Below are positions 1 through 8,403 of a stretch of 64,000 nt of DNA, one piece after another. The stretch is from NCBI GenBank assembly GCA_035296965.1, contig DATGZX010000410.1, forward strand, positions 1 through 64,000, written 5' to 3'. How positions within the stretch are numbered: the stretch's first letter is position 1; each line of letters opens with the position of its first letter. The notes under the pieces are model-generated. The model searched no databases. It worked only from the letters and a program-made list of their open reading frames with translations, and was not told the DNA's origin. Both the position numbers and the translations under genes were made by a program. The stretch is from DATGZX01 sp035296965. Lineage in GTDB: Bacteria; Planctomycetota; Planctomycetia; Gemmatales; Gemmataceae.

Positions 1-92
1 GACCGCAAGGCCCGAATGTCAGCGGCCTGAGCTTCAACAAGCCGTTGCAGACGCTGGCACTGTGGACACGACTTCCGTGCGTGCTTGCTCAT
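1..92 (-). CDS. IS66-like transposase, N-terminal fragment (runs off left edge)
   Basis: Reading leftward from an ATG at 90-92 gives MSKHARKSCPQCQRLQRLVE and then about ten more residues before the window ends. A CxxC pair (CPQC) followed by a Leu/Ala-rich amphipathic helix is the usual start of IS66-family TnpC transposases, which open with a zinc-binding pair and a coiled coil before the DDE core. Only about 30 residues are visible, so the catalytic region cannot be checked. No terminal inverted repeat was recognised to its right. It could be another coiled-coil protein with a zinc knuckle. Confidence 0.45.
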   Translation of the reverse strand, partial: MSKHARKSCPQCQRLQRLVEAQAADIRALR

Positions 93-149
93 ACAGCTGC
101 ATAATAGGAATTAGCAGCTGTAACGTGAATACTATCGTGAATGGGAACA

Positions 150-310
150 GATTTGGAAGAGGATTAAGAGCAGGAGTAGGAGAAAGAGCAGGACTCAATA
201 GGCAGCGCAGGCATGACATCCTACTCCTAATCTTGATCGTGATCTTCATCCTCTTCCTAATCGTAATCTTCTTCCTAGATCATACTCTTCCTTCAACCTT
301 TGTCCCGTCA
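150..310. repeat. Purine/pyrimidine-skewed imperfect short repeats in two opposed arms
   Basis: Positions 150-197 are almost pure purine on the + strand (units such as AGGAGTAGGAGAAAG). Positions 218-300 are pyrimidine-rich, so purine-rich on the - strand with units such as GATTACGATTAGGAAGAGG. The arms flank a short mixed loop and are roughly, not exactly, complementary. ORFs on both strands here are repetitive and have no protein-like composition, so I treat the tract as non-coding. Confidence 0.6.
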
Positions 311-348
311 GCCGAAGATTGACCGAACACTAGCTATGTGAACACATG

Positions 349-446
349 TTGTCCTTCTTATGCATAGCGCTATAATTCAATCGTCCCGCCTGCTGGCGAT
401 TTTGGTGATGGGCGACACCATTGACGTCGCGGCGGGACACTTTTTT
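349..446 (+). ncRNA. Candidate small structured RNA with its own promoter
   Basis: A near-consensus promoter is visible: TTGTCC at 349-354, a 16-bp spacer and TATAAT at 371-376. About seven bases downstream, GTCCCGCC (383-390) pairs with GGCGGGAC (431-438), followed at once by a T-run (441-446) as in an intrinsic terminator. Inside, GCGA/TCGC extends the stem and TGGTG/CACCA (about 403-417) makes an upper hairpin with an 8-nt loop. The transcript would be about 60 nt. No known RNA family is recognised and no ORF fits. It may instead be only a terminator. Confidence 0.4.
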
Positions 447-552
447 GCGCCATGGCACTTGAGCCTCTGACGGACGTGGAGCGGGGCTTTTCGGTGCCGC
501 TTCGATTTTTCCGGCGTAGGTCGAATCCGCGGCTTGGTCGATGCCGGAAGCT

Positions 553-1032
553 TCATGCAGGCTGCGCGAGACGCTTGCGGAAGATCACCATGCTATCCCC
601 GTCCGCATAGTAATCCGGTTGCACACACGCCTGCTCATAGCCGTGCTTGAGGTAGAAACGGCGCGTCAGCTCATAATGCGGCAGCGAAGATGTCTCGATG
701 AGCAATTGCCGGCCGCTGGCTCGGCGAATGTCGTCTTCCACGTAACGCAACAACTGGCTGCCGACGCCGCGTGCCTGGGTGTGCTTGCTGACGGCAATCC
801 ACCACAGGTGCCACGTTCCCTCGGTCATCGCGGCCGGCGCATAATAAGCAAAGCCTATCACCTTGCCGTCCTTCTCGAAACTCACCAGGCGGTGACCATC
901 GCTCGGTTCATCGGCATGATAATCGTCGAGCACCTCCTGCAGCGCGACGATCTCCAGAGGCTTGAAGACGCCGGTTTCCCGCGCTAGGTGCACGATGGAC
1001 GGGCTATCGGCGGGAATGGTCTGGCGGATCAT
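553..1032 (-). CDS. GNAT-family N-acetyltransferase
   Basis: 159 residues, the usual length of a single GNAT domain. The acetyl-CoA pyrophosphate loop Q/R-x-x-G-x-G/A is present as QARGVGS (residues 86-92), right after the beta-4 strand HLWWIAV. The later FYLKHGYE segment is the typical GNAT beta-6/alpha-4 ending. It should transfer an acetyl group from CoA to an amine in the cytoplasm; the acceptor cannot be told from sequence. It is transcribed away from the M28 peptidase gene, with a 52-bp perfect palindrome between them. Confidence 0.88.
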   Translation of the reverse strand: MIRQTIPADSPSIVHLARETGVFKPLEIVALQEVLDDYHADEPSDGHRLVSFEKDGKVIGFAYYAPAAMTEGTWHLWWIAVSKHTQARGVGSQLLRYVEDDIRRASGRQLLIETSSLPHYELTRRFYLKHGYEQACVQPDYYADGDSMVIFRKRLAQPA

Positions 1033-1066
1033 TATTGCTTCCTTCGGATTGATGAATCCTTTAACC

Positions 1067-1118
1067 CGGCCCCTTACGGGGCTCGGCTCGCCGGCGAGCC
1101 GAGCCCCGTAAGGGGCCG
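1067..1118. repeat. 52-bp perfect palindrome
   Basis: A perfect inverted repeat with 26-bp arms and no spacer, centred between 1092 and 1093 (left arm begins CGGCCCCTTACGGGGCTCGG). It lies in the divergent region between the acetyltransferase start and the next gene. There is no T-run, so it is not a classical terminator. No other copy was seen in the window. Confidence 0.9.
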
Positions 1119-1214
1119 CGTCAAGAACTTGAAGAATCTCTTGCTGTTGACAGGAACAGTGGTAAGTTAGGTTCTTCCTGAACTAAAGCCGCGCGTTCCT
1201 GCCGTGAGTCTATC

Positions 1215-4160
1215 ATGCCGAGCCAGGGGTGGAAACAGTTACTGCGAGGGGCCTGCGATTTCCGCGGCGACGACAGCTATCCGATAGCGGCCTACTCCGA
1301 GTTCATGCCGCCTCCCCGCCTGGTCCGCAAGCCCTACGGCTGCGAAGATCTCATCCTGCGAAACGATGACGATGCTTGCGGTTGGCCCGTTGTGGAGTAC
1401 GAAGAGGCCCTCACGTTGCGTCCGGGTCTCGATAAGATCGCTTGCCAGGTCGTCAACGCACTCATGCATTTGAGTTGCGGACAGAGCACGCATGGCATCT
1501 CCAAGAACAAGCTTATCGGCAATTATTGCTGGCCGGACCATCTCGCCAAGCGGGCAGCAGAATTGAAGCACGAGCACTATGTTACGATGTTGCCGCTGGC
1601 TCTCTCAAGGACGCAGGACGACAAGGGAAGAGTTCTTTGGACTCTTTTTGGCGGCAGCGAACAAGGACCTGCTCGCCCTTTTTGGAAGAGTTTCTACACG
1701 GCTCCCAACAAAGAACTGCCGCAAGAGCAGGCAAAGGAGTTTTTCCGAAGGCTCCTGAGAGTGGTTTACCACGACAGCTCGGCCGATCTGGAGCAGGCGG
1801 GCTTGCGCATCCTTCCGTGTCCGGAAGGAAACGAAGGGAGTTCCGCGATTCCCTGGTGGAGCGATGGGCCCGTGCCGAAATGGACGCGCGAGCTCCTCTG
1901 GACCAAGGGGCAATCCCTCCGTTCGACCAAGTATCTGCTCACGTTTCAGCCCTTTAGCCGGCTGCCGGCCGCCGTGCAGCAGGGTTATTTGGCCGGCGAT
2001 CTTCACTTGCTCCCCTGTCCCGGCAGCCTCTTGTTTTGGGCGTCGCCGCCATACATTGGGCTTCACAAGGAATTGCCCCTGGCGGTGCAGATACCTCTCT
2101 TGCATACCGTCGCCCGCCACGAGGGGCCGGCGGGAATCCGCGTGCCCCAATCGGGTTGGCTGCATGAGGCTCACGCCGGCCAGCCGGATCCCGACGAGCG
2201 CCGCGGGCCCATATACAATAGCTTTCGGCGGACGCACCGCTGGGGGCGGGTGTACCGGGATGAGAACGAACTCGACGCCGGCGGCCATGCAGACAAGTTG
2301 GTCCACGTGCTCTTCAGCACGTCGCCGAACGACATGGGCCTCTACGACAAGCCGATGGCGCGCAACGTCCAGCTCTGGACGCATGATTACCGTTCCCTGC
2401 TCCACGGGCCGCATGCCGCACAGGACGACATTCAGCGGGCCATCGATGCGGTTCGTGAGGGCGGCATGTTCGGCTATCGCTTTTACTTTCCCCCAATGCG
2501 CGTGGGCAAGTATGAAGTCTTTTGGCATCGCCCGCTGGTCGCGTATAAATGTTTCAAGACGGGCGAACCCGCCCGTTTTCCCGAGGCTCCGACGGGATAT
2601 CTGACGGCTTACCCGGCGGACCGACCCGACTCGTCGAAGCCGATCGAACTCTGGCCGCGCTTGCTCCAGCGCGAGCCACACCTCGCTGCACTGGAGTTAT
2701 TCGCGCACTCTCAGGACCCCAGGCCGCGCCAGACGACGGTGAACATTCGCAAGCTCCTGGATACCCGACAGCTACTGGATGGCCTGCCGTTGCCGCGCAC
2801 CTTGGCCCGACAGCTCCTCACGTTGCCCAAGAAGGTTTCGCTCGACGAATGGCTCGACGCGCTGCCGGAGCGCGCCAGCGATCCCGGGCGTGCTCGCCGG
2901 CTTGTCCACGAGCTGCGCGAAGGATTGGAGTCTCATCCCTCCGCCGCGAAAGCCGGCAAGGAAGAGCGCACCAGGGCCTTGACCTTCGAGGACACGGCGC
3001 GGCGGTCTTTCGAGGAGACGTACTGGAAAACCATCGCTTATCTGGCCGAGGGACGCTATCGCAACAAGAACAATGCCGACTGCGCTCGCGACCCGGCCAC
3101 TCAAGCAGCTCTCAGCCACCATCACAGCGACCTGGAAGCGCTGGGAAATCATCTGGCGAGCTATTACACGGAAACGATTAGCAAGGCGCGTATGAAGGGC
3201 AAAGCTTTCGTGGGCGATTTGCCTTTCGCCTGGAAGACCGACTTTGATTACCCCCTGTATGGCGGCTGGATTCACAATCAAGAAGGCAAGACGCTCGAAC
3301 GTGACGTCATCGTCGTGATCCCGGGCCGCGACCGCACGCGCGCGCTGATCATGGCGGATCATTACGATACTGCGTACATGGCCGATCACTACGAGAAGCA
3401 GTCGGGCGGCAACGGAGCGCGGCTTGCCGCCGCGGGAGCGGACGACAATCATTCCGCAACCGCGGCGCTGATGCTGGGCGCCCCGATCTTCCTCGAGCTG
3501 AGCCGGGCGCGCAAGCTTGCCTGCGACATTTGGCTCATTCACCTGACCGGTGAAGAATTTCCGGCCGATTGCATGGGGGCGCGCCACCTGTGCCAGTGCC
3601 TTGTGGAAGGGACCCTGCGAATGCGGCTGCACGGCGGCGAGATGCGCGACCTGTCGCAGACTCGGGTGCAAGGCGTGTACGTCCTCGACATGATCGCCCA
3701 TAACAACGATCATGAACGCGACGTCTTTCAGATGGCGCCCGGTGCCAGCCGGGAGTCGATGTGGCTCGCCTATCAAGCCCACCTGGCCAACGAAGCATGG
3801 AATGCTTCGACGCACGCCTGGAATCGCCGGCCCCAGCGCCGTGGCCGCGGCCGGAGCGAGCGCATGCCTGACGGCTCCAAGGTGCCGGCTGTCGCCCAGT
3901 ATCCGGAACTCTACGGCGAGATTCGGCCATACTACGACCCGCGCAGCACGCTTTACAACACCGACGGCCAGATTTTTTCCGATGCCGGCGTACCAGTTGT
4001 GTTGTTCATGGAGAACTACGACATCAATCGCACCGGCTATCACGACAGTCAGGATACGATGGCCAATATCGACCTCGACTATGGCGCCGCCGTGGCGGCC
4101 ATCGCGATCGAGGCGGTCGCCCGCGCGGCGACCGAGCAACCGAGGTTTTCGTCCAAATGA
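1215..4160 (+). CDS. M28-family metallopeptidase with long N-terminal region
   Basis: 981 residues. The C-terminal third is an M28-type zinc aminopeptidase: HYDT (about residue 716) supplies the first metal His, ADDNHSA the bridging Asp, LTGEEF the catalytic and metal Glu pair, and a late GYHDSQDT the last His. M28 enzymes cleave N-terminal residues using two zinc ions. The N-terminal roughly 550 residues match no domain I know, and no signal peptide is evident, so it looks cytoplasmic. The next gene starts 17 nt after its stop, suggesting an operon with the secreted protein and the ceramidase. Substrate unknown. Confidence 0.85.
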   Translation: MPSQGWKQLLRGACDFRGDDSYPIAAYSEFMPPPRLVRKPYGCEDLILRNDDDACGWPVVEYEEALTLRPGLDKIACQVVNALMHLSCGQSTHGISKNKLIGNYCWPDHLAKRAAELKHEHYVTMLPLALSRTQDDKGRVLWTLFGGSEQGPARPFWKSFYTAPNKELPQEQAKEFFRRLLRVVYHDSSADLEQAGLRILPCPEGNEGSSAIPWWSDGPVPKWTRELLWTKGQSLRSTKYLLTFQPFSRLPAAVQQGYLAGDLHLLPCPGSLLFWASPPYIGLHKELPLAVQIPLLHTVARHEGPAGIRVPQSGWLHEAHAGQPDPDERRGPIYNSFRRTHRWGRVYRDENELDAGGHADKLVHVLFSTSPNDMGLYDKPMARNVQLWTHDYRSLLHGPHAAQDDIQRAIDAVREGGMFGYRFYFPPMRVGKYEVFWHRPLVAYKCFKTGEPARFPEAPTGYLTAYPADRPDSSKPIELWPRLLQREPHLAALELFAHSQDPRPRQTTVNIRKLLDTRQLLDGLPLPRTLARQLLTLPKKVSLDEWLDALPERASDPGRARRLVHELREGLESHPSAAKAGKEERTRALTFEDTARRSFEETYWKTIAYLAEGRYRNKNNADCARDPATQAALSHHHSDLEALGNHLASYYTETISKARMKGKAFVGDLPFAWKTDFDYPLYGGWIHNQEGKTLERDVIVVIPGRDRTRALIMADHYDTAYMADHYEKQSGGNGARLAAAGADDNHSATAALMLGAPIFLELSRARKLACDIWLIHLTGEEFPADCMGARHLCQCLVEGTLRMRLHGGEMRDLSQTRVQGVYVLDMIAHNNDHERDVFQMAPGASRESMWLAYQAHLANEAWNASTHAWNRRPQRRGRGRSERMPDGSKVPAVAQYPELYGEIRPYYDPRSTLYNTDGQIFSDAGVPVVLFMENYDINRTGYHDSQDTMANIDLDYGAAVAAIAIEAVARAATEQPRFSSK

Positions 4161-4177
4161 TTCATCTTGGAGACGGC

Positions 4178-5092
4178 ATGCACCATTGGACCAAGCTGAC
4201 AGCAATCGCACTCGGAATGCTGGCGCTAGCAAGCGTCGCTCCCGTTTCGGGAGAGCCAGTGCGCCCGATCACCATCGACGGCAAATTCCAGGACTGGGCA
4301 AATGTGCCCTTATATACCGACCCGGCCAATAATGAGCATGACACGATGCACAAGGGCCGCGACGCCACGCCGAACCACGTCGAGCACGCGGACGTCGACA
4401 TCCTGGCATACAAATTTACCCACGATGCCGAAAACCTCTACGCCTATATCAAGGCGCGCGGAGTCATCGGCCGGACGCAAGTGCAAGGCCCAGGCAAGCT
4501 CGGCGGCCGCTTCTATGCGATTGTGGCGATCGATGTGGATAACAACGAGAAGACCGGCTACTGGCTGGACGAGGGAGGATTCTATCCCACCAGCAACGGC
4601 TACGACGTGAACGCCGAGATCGAGTGGTACAATGGCCGCATGAACGCCGGCCCTTATATCAACCACGGCTGCCTGACGCAGGGCGAGCTGGATCAGGCCT
4701 TTCTGGACCAGTCCGCGGGCGAATACAAGCGAGGCGTCGTAGGCCCCTACAAGCCCGGCTTCGTGCGGCTAGCGCCCGGCACGTATAACTTCTACACCGA
4801 GTGGGTTTATCACCCGGAGCACCGGATCACCTTTGTCCGCGACAAATGCCCGAGGACTCTCGGCATCATCCAGGGGGCGCTTTCGCCCGACGGACATGAA
4901 CTGGAAATGAAGATCCCGATGAAAGGTTTTCTGGTAGATCAAACCGGCAAACCGCTCGTGCAGCTTGGCCGCAAGCTGAATGTCTCGATATCCCTGGAGG
5001 CCAGCGGCGAACTTGCCGGGAGCAAACAATGGGCGTCCAACACTGCTGCGCCGATCAAGGGTTACTACCTCGAACCGCCTTCCCAGAAGTAA
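4178..5092 (+). CDS. Secreted DOMON/CBM9-like domain protein
   Basis: I start at ATG 4178 (MHHWTKLTAIALGMLALASV) because GGAG lies 6 nt upstream and a good signal peptide follows; an in-frame ATG at 4157 overlaps the previous stop. After cleavage near SGEP the protein opens with ITIDGKFQDWANVPLY, the 'DGxxxDW' opening of CBM9/DOMON-like beta-sandwiches. Aromatic, Asp-rich strands follow (AIVAIDVDNNEKTGYW). Such domains bind sugars or heme outside the cytoplasm. It is second in a three-gene run. Ligand unknown. Confidence 0.75.
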   Translation: MHHWTKLTAIALGMLALASVAPVSGEPVRPITIDGKFQDWANVPLYTDPANNEHDTMHKGRDATPNHVEHADVDILAYKFTHDAENLYAYIKARGVIGRTQVQGPGKLGGRFYAIVAIDVDNNEKTGYWLDEGGFYPTSNGYDVNAEIEWYNGRMNAGPYINHGCLTQGELDQAFLDQSAGEYKRGVVGPYKPGFVRLAPGTYNFYTEWVYHPEHRITFVRDKCPRTLGIIQGALSPDGHELEMKIPMKGFLVDQTGKPLVQLGRKLNVSISLEASGELAGSKQWASNTAAPIKGYYLEPPSQK

Positions 5093-5126
5093 TTTGCTCG
5101 AAAACAACCCAAGTTGGAGTGGGACA

Positions 5127-6416
5127 ATGCGTGGCTTGCTTGTTTGCATCTGTCTGGGCCTCACGAGCCATGTCGCCGGCGCGGAAGAGCTTCAAGCCGG
5201 TGCCGCGAAGATCGACATCACGCCGCCTCCAGGCGGACCGATGTGGGGTTATGGCGCGCGCCACGACAAGCCCTGCGATGGCGTCCTCGATCCTCTATAT
5301 GCGCGAGCCCTGGTCCTTGCGGTCGGCAAGGAACGCATCGCCCTGGTCAGCCTCGATCTGGGGCGAGCGCCCACGCGGCAATCCATGGCGGCGATCCGGG
5401 AACGCGTCAAGGCGGACGTGGGCATTGAACATCTCTTTCTTGTCGGCTCGCACACGCACCACGGTCCGGTAATCGAGGTGGACAACTGGCCAAGCCCCCA
5501 GAATTCCTACGTCCGCCAACTGGAGAAGAAACTAGGCGACGTGATTGCCGAGGCCGCTCGCTCCCTGAAGCCGGCGCGCATCGGCTTCGCTTCGCGGGAG
5601 GTGCCATACAATCGAAACCGTCACTCGAAACTTCCAACCAAAGCCGTCGATCCCGAATTTCTGGTTTTGCGCGTCGAAGATGCCGAGGGCAAGCCCATCG
5701 CCCACGCACTCAACTTCGCGGCCCATCCCACCATGGAAGACGTCAAGCAGTTCAAGTTCTCTGCCGATTATCCGGGAGCGCTGGCGGCCGTCGTGGAAAA
5801 AGAAACGGGCGCGCCCTGTCTTTTCTTGCAAAGCGCCGCGGGCGACATGTCAGCCAATGCCGGCGAATTTCACGGCCCACAAAGGTTTGGTCAGATGCTC
5901 GGCCACGAAGTGCTCTCCCTTGCGAAGAACATCCATTGCGAGCCGCTACGGAAGCAGACTCTCACGGTGGCCGAAGAGGATTTCCGCTTCAAAAACCGCG
6001 TCGACTTGGGCAACCCCCTCGTCAAAATGACCTTCGTGCGCGCCTTCTTCCCCGACCTTGTCGAATTCTACGTACGCGAGTATCGCGACGGTGTTCGGCC
6101 GCATTTGAGCGTTGCCCTTCTTGACGGCCGCATCGGCTTTGTCGGCGTCTCCGGCGAATTCTTTTGCAGCCATGCTCTGAACCTCAAACGGCGCGCTCGC
6201 CTGGAGCATCTTTTCTTCCTGGGCTACTGCAACGACTATCAGCAGTATTTCCCGACCATCGAAGCAGCGGCCGAGGGAGGCTACGGAGCCGACCCAGGCG
6301 TATCCACGGCGGAGGTCGGGGCTGGCGAGCGGATGATGGACCGGGCGCTCACTCACCTCTACAAGATGCGCGGCAAATATCCGGATCTGCAGGCCGAAGG
6401 TGCCGGGAAACCCTGA
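5127..6416 (+). CDS. Neutral/alkaline non-lysosomal ceramidase-like hydrolase
   Basis: About 429 residues from ATG 5127, which has GGAG upstream and begins a signal peptide (MRGLLVCICLGLTSHVAGAE). The mature start LQAGAAKIDITPPPGGPMWG is the diagnostic opening of the neutral ceramidase family. GSHTHHGP supplies zinc-binding histidines and NFAAHPT a further His motif. Family enzymes hydrolyse the N-acyl bond of ceramides outside the cytoplasm, but many planctomycete members are untested and could act on other N-acyl lipids. It is the last gene of the run; a family A hairpin starts 8 nt after the stop. Confidence 0.88.
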   Translation: MRGLLVCICLGLTSHVAGAEELQAGAAKIDITPPPGGPMWGYGARHDKPCDGVLDPLYARALVLAVGKERIALVSLDLGRAPTRQSMAAIRERVKADVGIEHLFLVGSHTHHGPVIEVDNWPSPQNSYVRQLEKKLGDVIAEAARSLKPARIGFASREVPYNRNRHSKLPTKAVDPEFLVLRVEDAEGKPIAHALNFAAHPTMEDVKQFKFSADYPGALAAVVEKETGAPCLFLQSAAGDMSANAGEFHGPQRFGQMLGHEVLSLAKNIHCEPLRKQTLTVAEEDFRFKNRVDLGNPLVKMTFVRAFFPDLVEFYVREYRDGVRPHLSVALLDGRIGFVGVSGEFFCSHALNLKRRARLEHLFFLGYCNDYQQYFPTIEAAAEGGYGADPGVSTAEVGAGERMMDRALTHLYKMRGKYPDLQAEGAGKP

Positions 6417-6423
6417 CCCCAAG

Positions 6424-6530
6424 GAGCCTGCTGAAAAAGGGGTCTGACCCCTTCCACGAATGGCGACAGCTCCCCAAGAAAGCGGGAAATCAGTGAAGCT
6501 TCGTAGGGGGTCAGGCCCCTTTTTCAGCCG
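6424..6530. repeat. Family A hairpin element, copy 1 (right end degenerate)
   Basis: The left arm GAGCCTGCTGAAAAAGGGG and the inner palindrome match the other A copies, and the middle (about 6450-6510) matches copy 2 in the same orientation. The right outer arm reads CAGCCGCTAT instead of CAGCAGGCTC, so this end has decayed. It lies just after the ceramidase stop. Confidence 0.85.
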
Positions 6531-6586
6531 CTATCACAATTCGAGTCTCCCCTCTAACTTAATCCCCCACCGCGCGGTAAGAATGC

Positions 6587-7921
6587 ATGGAGCTGGAACG
6601 CAGGCGTCCCAACCCGTGGAGCGTCGGGCTCATGAGCGAGATCAAATTAGACAATGAACGACTGGACGCACTCCAGGAAGTCACCCATCAGTACTACATC
6701 CACGAAATCAATATCAACAATGGCCTGGTCGCCGACAAGACGGAACCCGGCACTCCGGCCAGCATCGCCGCCACGGGCATGGCCCTCGCTACCGTCCCAA
6801 TACATGTTGAACGTGACCCAGCGCAGAGGGAGATGTGGGCCGAGCATATTCGAGCAAGGCTCCGCTTCTTCTGGCAGAGTCCCCAGGGAACCGAGCCGGA
6901 TGCGACCGGCTATAAAGGCTTCTACTACCACTTCCTGGACATGCAAACCGGACGACGCGCCTGGGATTGCGAGCTATCCACCGTCGATTCCGCATTCCTG
7001 CTCGCCGGCATATTGACCGCCGGCTGGTATTTTGACCGCGACTCGGAGGTCGAACGGGAAATTCGTACGCTTGCAGAGGCGCTGTATCGACGTGCGGACT
7101 GGCGCTGGGCCCAGAATGGCCGGGCAACCGTCACGCATGGTTGGAAACCGGAGACCGGTTTCTTGCCCTATCGCTACGAAGGTTATGACGAAGCCCTGCT
7201 CCTGTACGTGCTCGGCCTGGGCTCGCCCACCTATTCGCTACCGGAGGAGAGCTACGCCGCCTGGGCTTCGAGCTACGAATGGAAGAGTGTTTACGGCTAC
7301 GAATACTTGTACTCTGGGCCGCTCTTCACGCATCAGCTTTCGCATCTCTGGCTCGACCTGCGCGGTATCCAGGATGCTTTCATGCGCGACCACGGCATCG
7401 ACTATTTTGAGAATACGCGGCGCGCAACCTATGTGCACCAGCAGTATGCGATCCGGAACCCGCTTCAGTTTGAGGGATATAACGACCGCTGCTGGGGAAT
7501 CACGGCCAGCAACGGACCCGGTTGGGTGACGCGTCGCATCAAGGGCGTTCAGCGTCAATTCTTCGACTACGTGGCGCGCGGCGCGCCCTACGGTCCAGAC
7601 GATGGCACCATCGCACCATGGGTCGTCGTCGCTTCCCTCCCATTCGCTCCCGAAATCGTCGCGCCGACCATCGAGCAATTCAGCCAGATGGACCTGGGCA
7701 TGCTCGAACCATACGGTTTCAAATCCACATTCAATCTGACTTTCGAGGCGGGAGGAAACTGTCGCTGCTGGGTCTCCCCCTGGCATTTCGGCATCGACCA
7801 GGGCCCCATCATTCTGATGATTGAGAACTACCGGACAGGGCTGCTGTGGAACGTCATGCGGCGCTGCCCTTACATTGTCAGCGGGCTGCGCCGGGCTGGA
7901 TTTCGAGGTGGTTGGCTTTGA
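6587..7921 (+). CDS. Glucoamylase-like (glycoamylase domain) protein
   Basis: 444 residues. Motifs typical of the glycoamylase (alpha/alpha)6 domain are visible: WDCELSTVDSAFLLAGIL, GWKPETGFLPYRYEGYDEA, GSPTYSLPEESYAAW, GPLFTHQLSHLWLDLRGI and CWGITASNGPGW. No signal peptide is seen, so it is probably cytoplasmic. Family members act on glucans or beta-linked oligosaccharides; specificity is not readable. The start could also be ATG 6632 (MSEIKLDNERL), where the conserved region begins. The short C-terminus (GLRRAGFRGGWL) is a normal family ending. Confidence 0.85.
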   Translation: MELERRRPNPWSVGLMSEIKLDNERLDALQEVTHQYYIHEININNGLVADKTEPGTPASIAATGMALATVPIHVERDPAQREMWAEHIRARLRFFWQSPQGTEPDATGYKGFYYHFLDMQTGRRAWDCELSTVDSAFLLAGILTAGWYFDRDSEVEREIRTLAEALYRRADWRWAQNGRATVTHGWKPETGFLPYRYEGYDEALLLYVLGLGSPTYSLPEESYAAWASSYEWKSVYGYEYLYSGPLFTHQLSHLWLDLRGIQDAFMRDHGIDYFENTRRATYVHQQYAIRNPLQFEGYNDRCWGITASNGPGWVTRRIKGVQRQFFDYVARGAPYGPDDGTIAPWVVVASLPFAPEIVAPTIEQFSQMDLGMLEPYGFKSTFNLTFEAGGNCRCWVSPWHFGIDQGPIILMIENYRTGLLWNVMRRCPYIVSGLRRAGFRGGWL

Positions 7922-7987
7922 GAGTGGCACGTTTGGCGCCTTGCAACTATTCAGAACTGTGCGCCCAATGTAACGAGCATGCTTTCT

Positions 7988-8217
7988 CCCCTCTCCCTTG
8001 TGAGCCTGCTGAAAAAGGGGTCTGACCCCTTCCACGAATGGCCACAGATCCCCAAGAAAGCGGGAAATCAGTGAAGCTTCGTAGGGTGTCAGACCCCTTT
8101 TTCAGCAGGCTCCTTGTACTCAAGGGAGAGGGGTCGTGGGTGAGGGTTTTAGGCCAATGAAGGTTCGCTGGGCCCCCTCACCCCAAACCCCTCTCCCCCG
8201 AGTACGGGGGCGAGGGG
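7988..8217. repeat. C-rich hairpin repeats, interrupted by family A copy 2
   Basis: CCCCTCTCCCTTG at 7988-8000 and CAAGGGAGAGGGG at 8121-8133 are perfect arms of one hairpin, split by the family A element. A second hairpin, CCCCTCTCCCCC/GGGGGCGAGGGG around GAGTAC, lies at about 8188-8217. The same C-rich hairpins recur at 21244-21352 and 53033-53061. The whole 7922-8403 gap holds only repeats; I see no gene in it. Confidence 0.75.
8002..8112. mobile_element. Family A hairpin element, copy 2, with exact 5-bp duplication
   Basis: 111 bp with inverted ends GAGCCTGCTGAAAAAGGGG / CCCCTTTTTCAGCAGGCTC. CTTGT at 7997-8001 is repeated exactly at 8113-8117. Removing the element plus one CTTGT restores a hairpin with 13-bp arms and a TACT loop. 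This is strong evidence that family A inserts as a discrete mobile unit (MITE-like). It encodes no protein. Confidence 0.88.
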
Positions 8218-8403
8218 CTTACGAGAGATGACGTTTTCCTTGCGCAGCAATCAATAGCATGATCGGGCCGACAAATGACTGCAACACTCACATCGAGCAT
8301 GGCGGGGAGATCGACTCGGGCGGTCGCACGTGGGGAAACACGGCCACCGCCCGAGGAGGGGCTTTTACCGCCGCTGTTGCCGGCGGGCAGGAGGGCGCCG
8401 ACT

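Noticed and set aside
349..446. Structured RNA as a known riboswitch (for example c-di-GMP)
   Set aside because: No conserved aptamer motif is recognisable and no gene follows on the same strand; the next gene is transcribed toward it.
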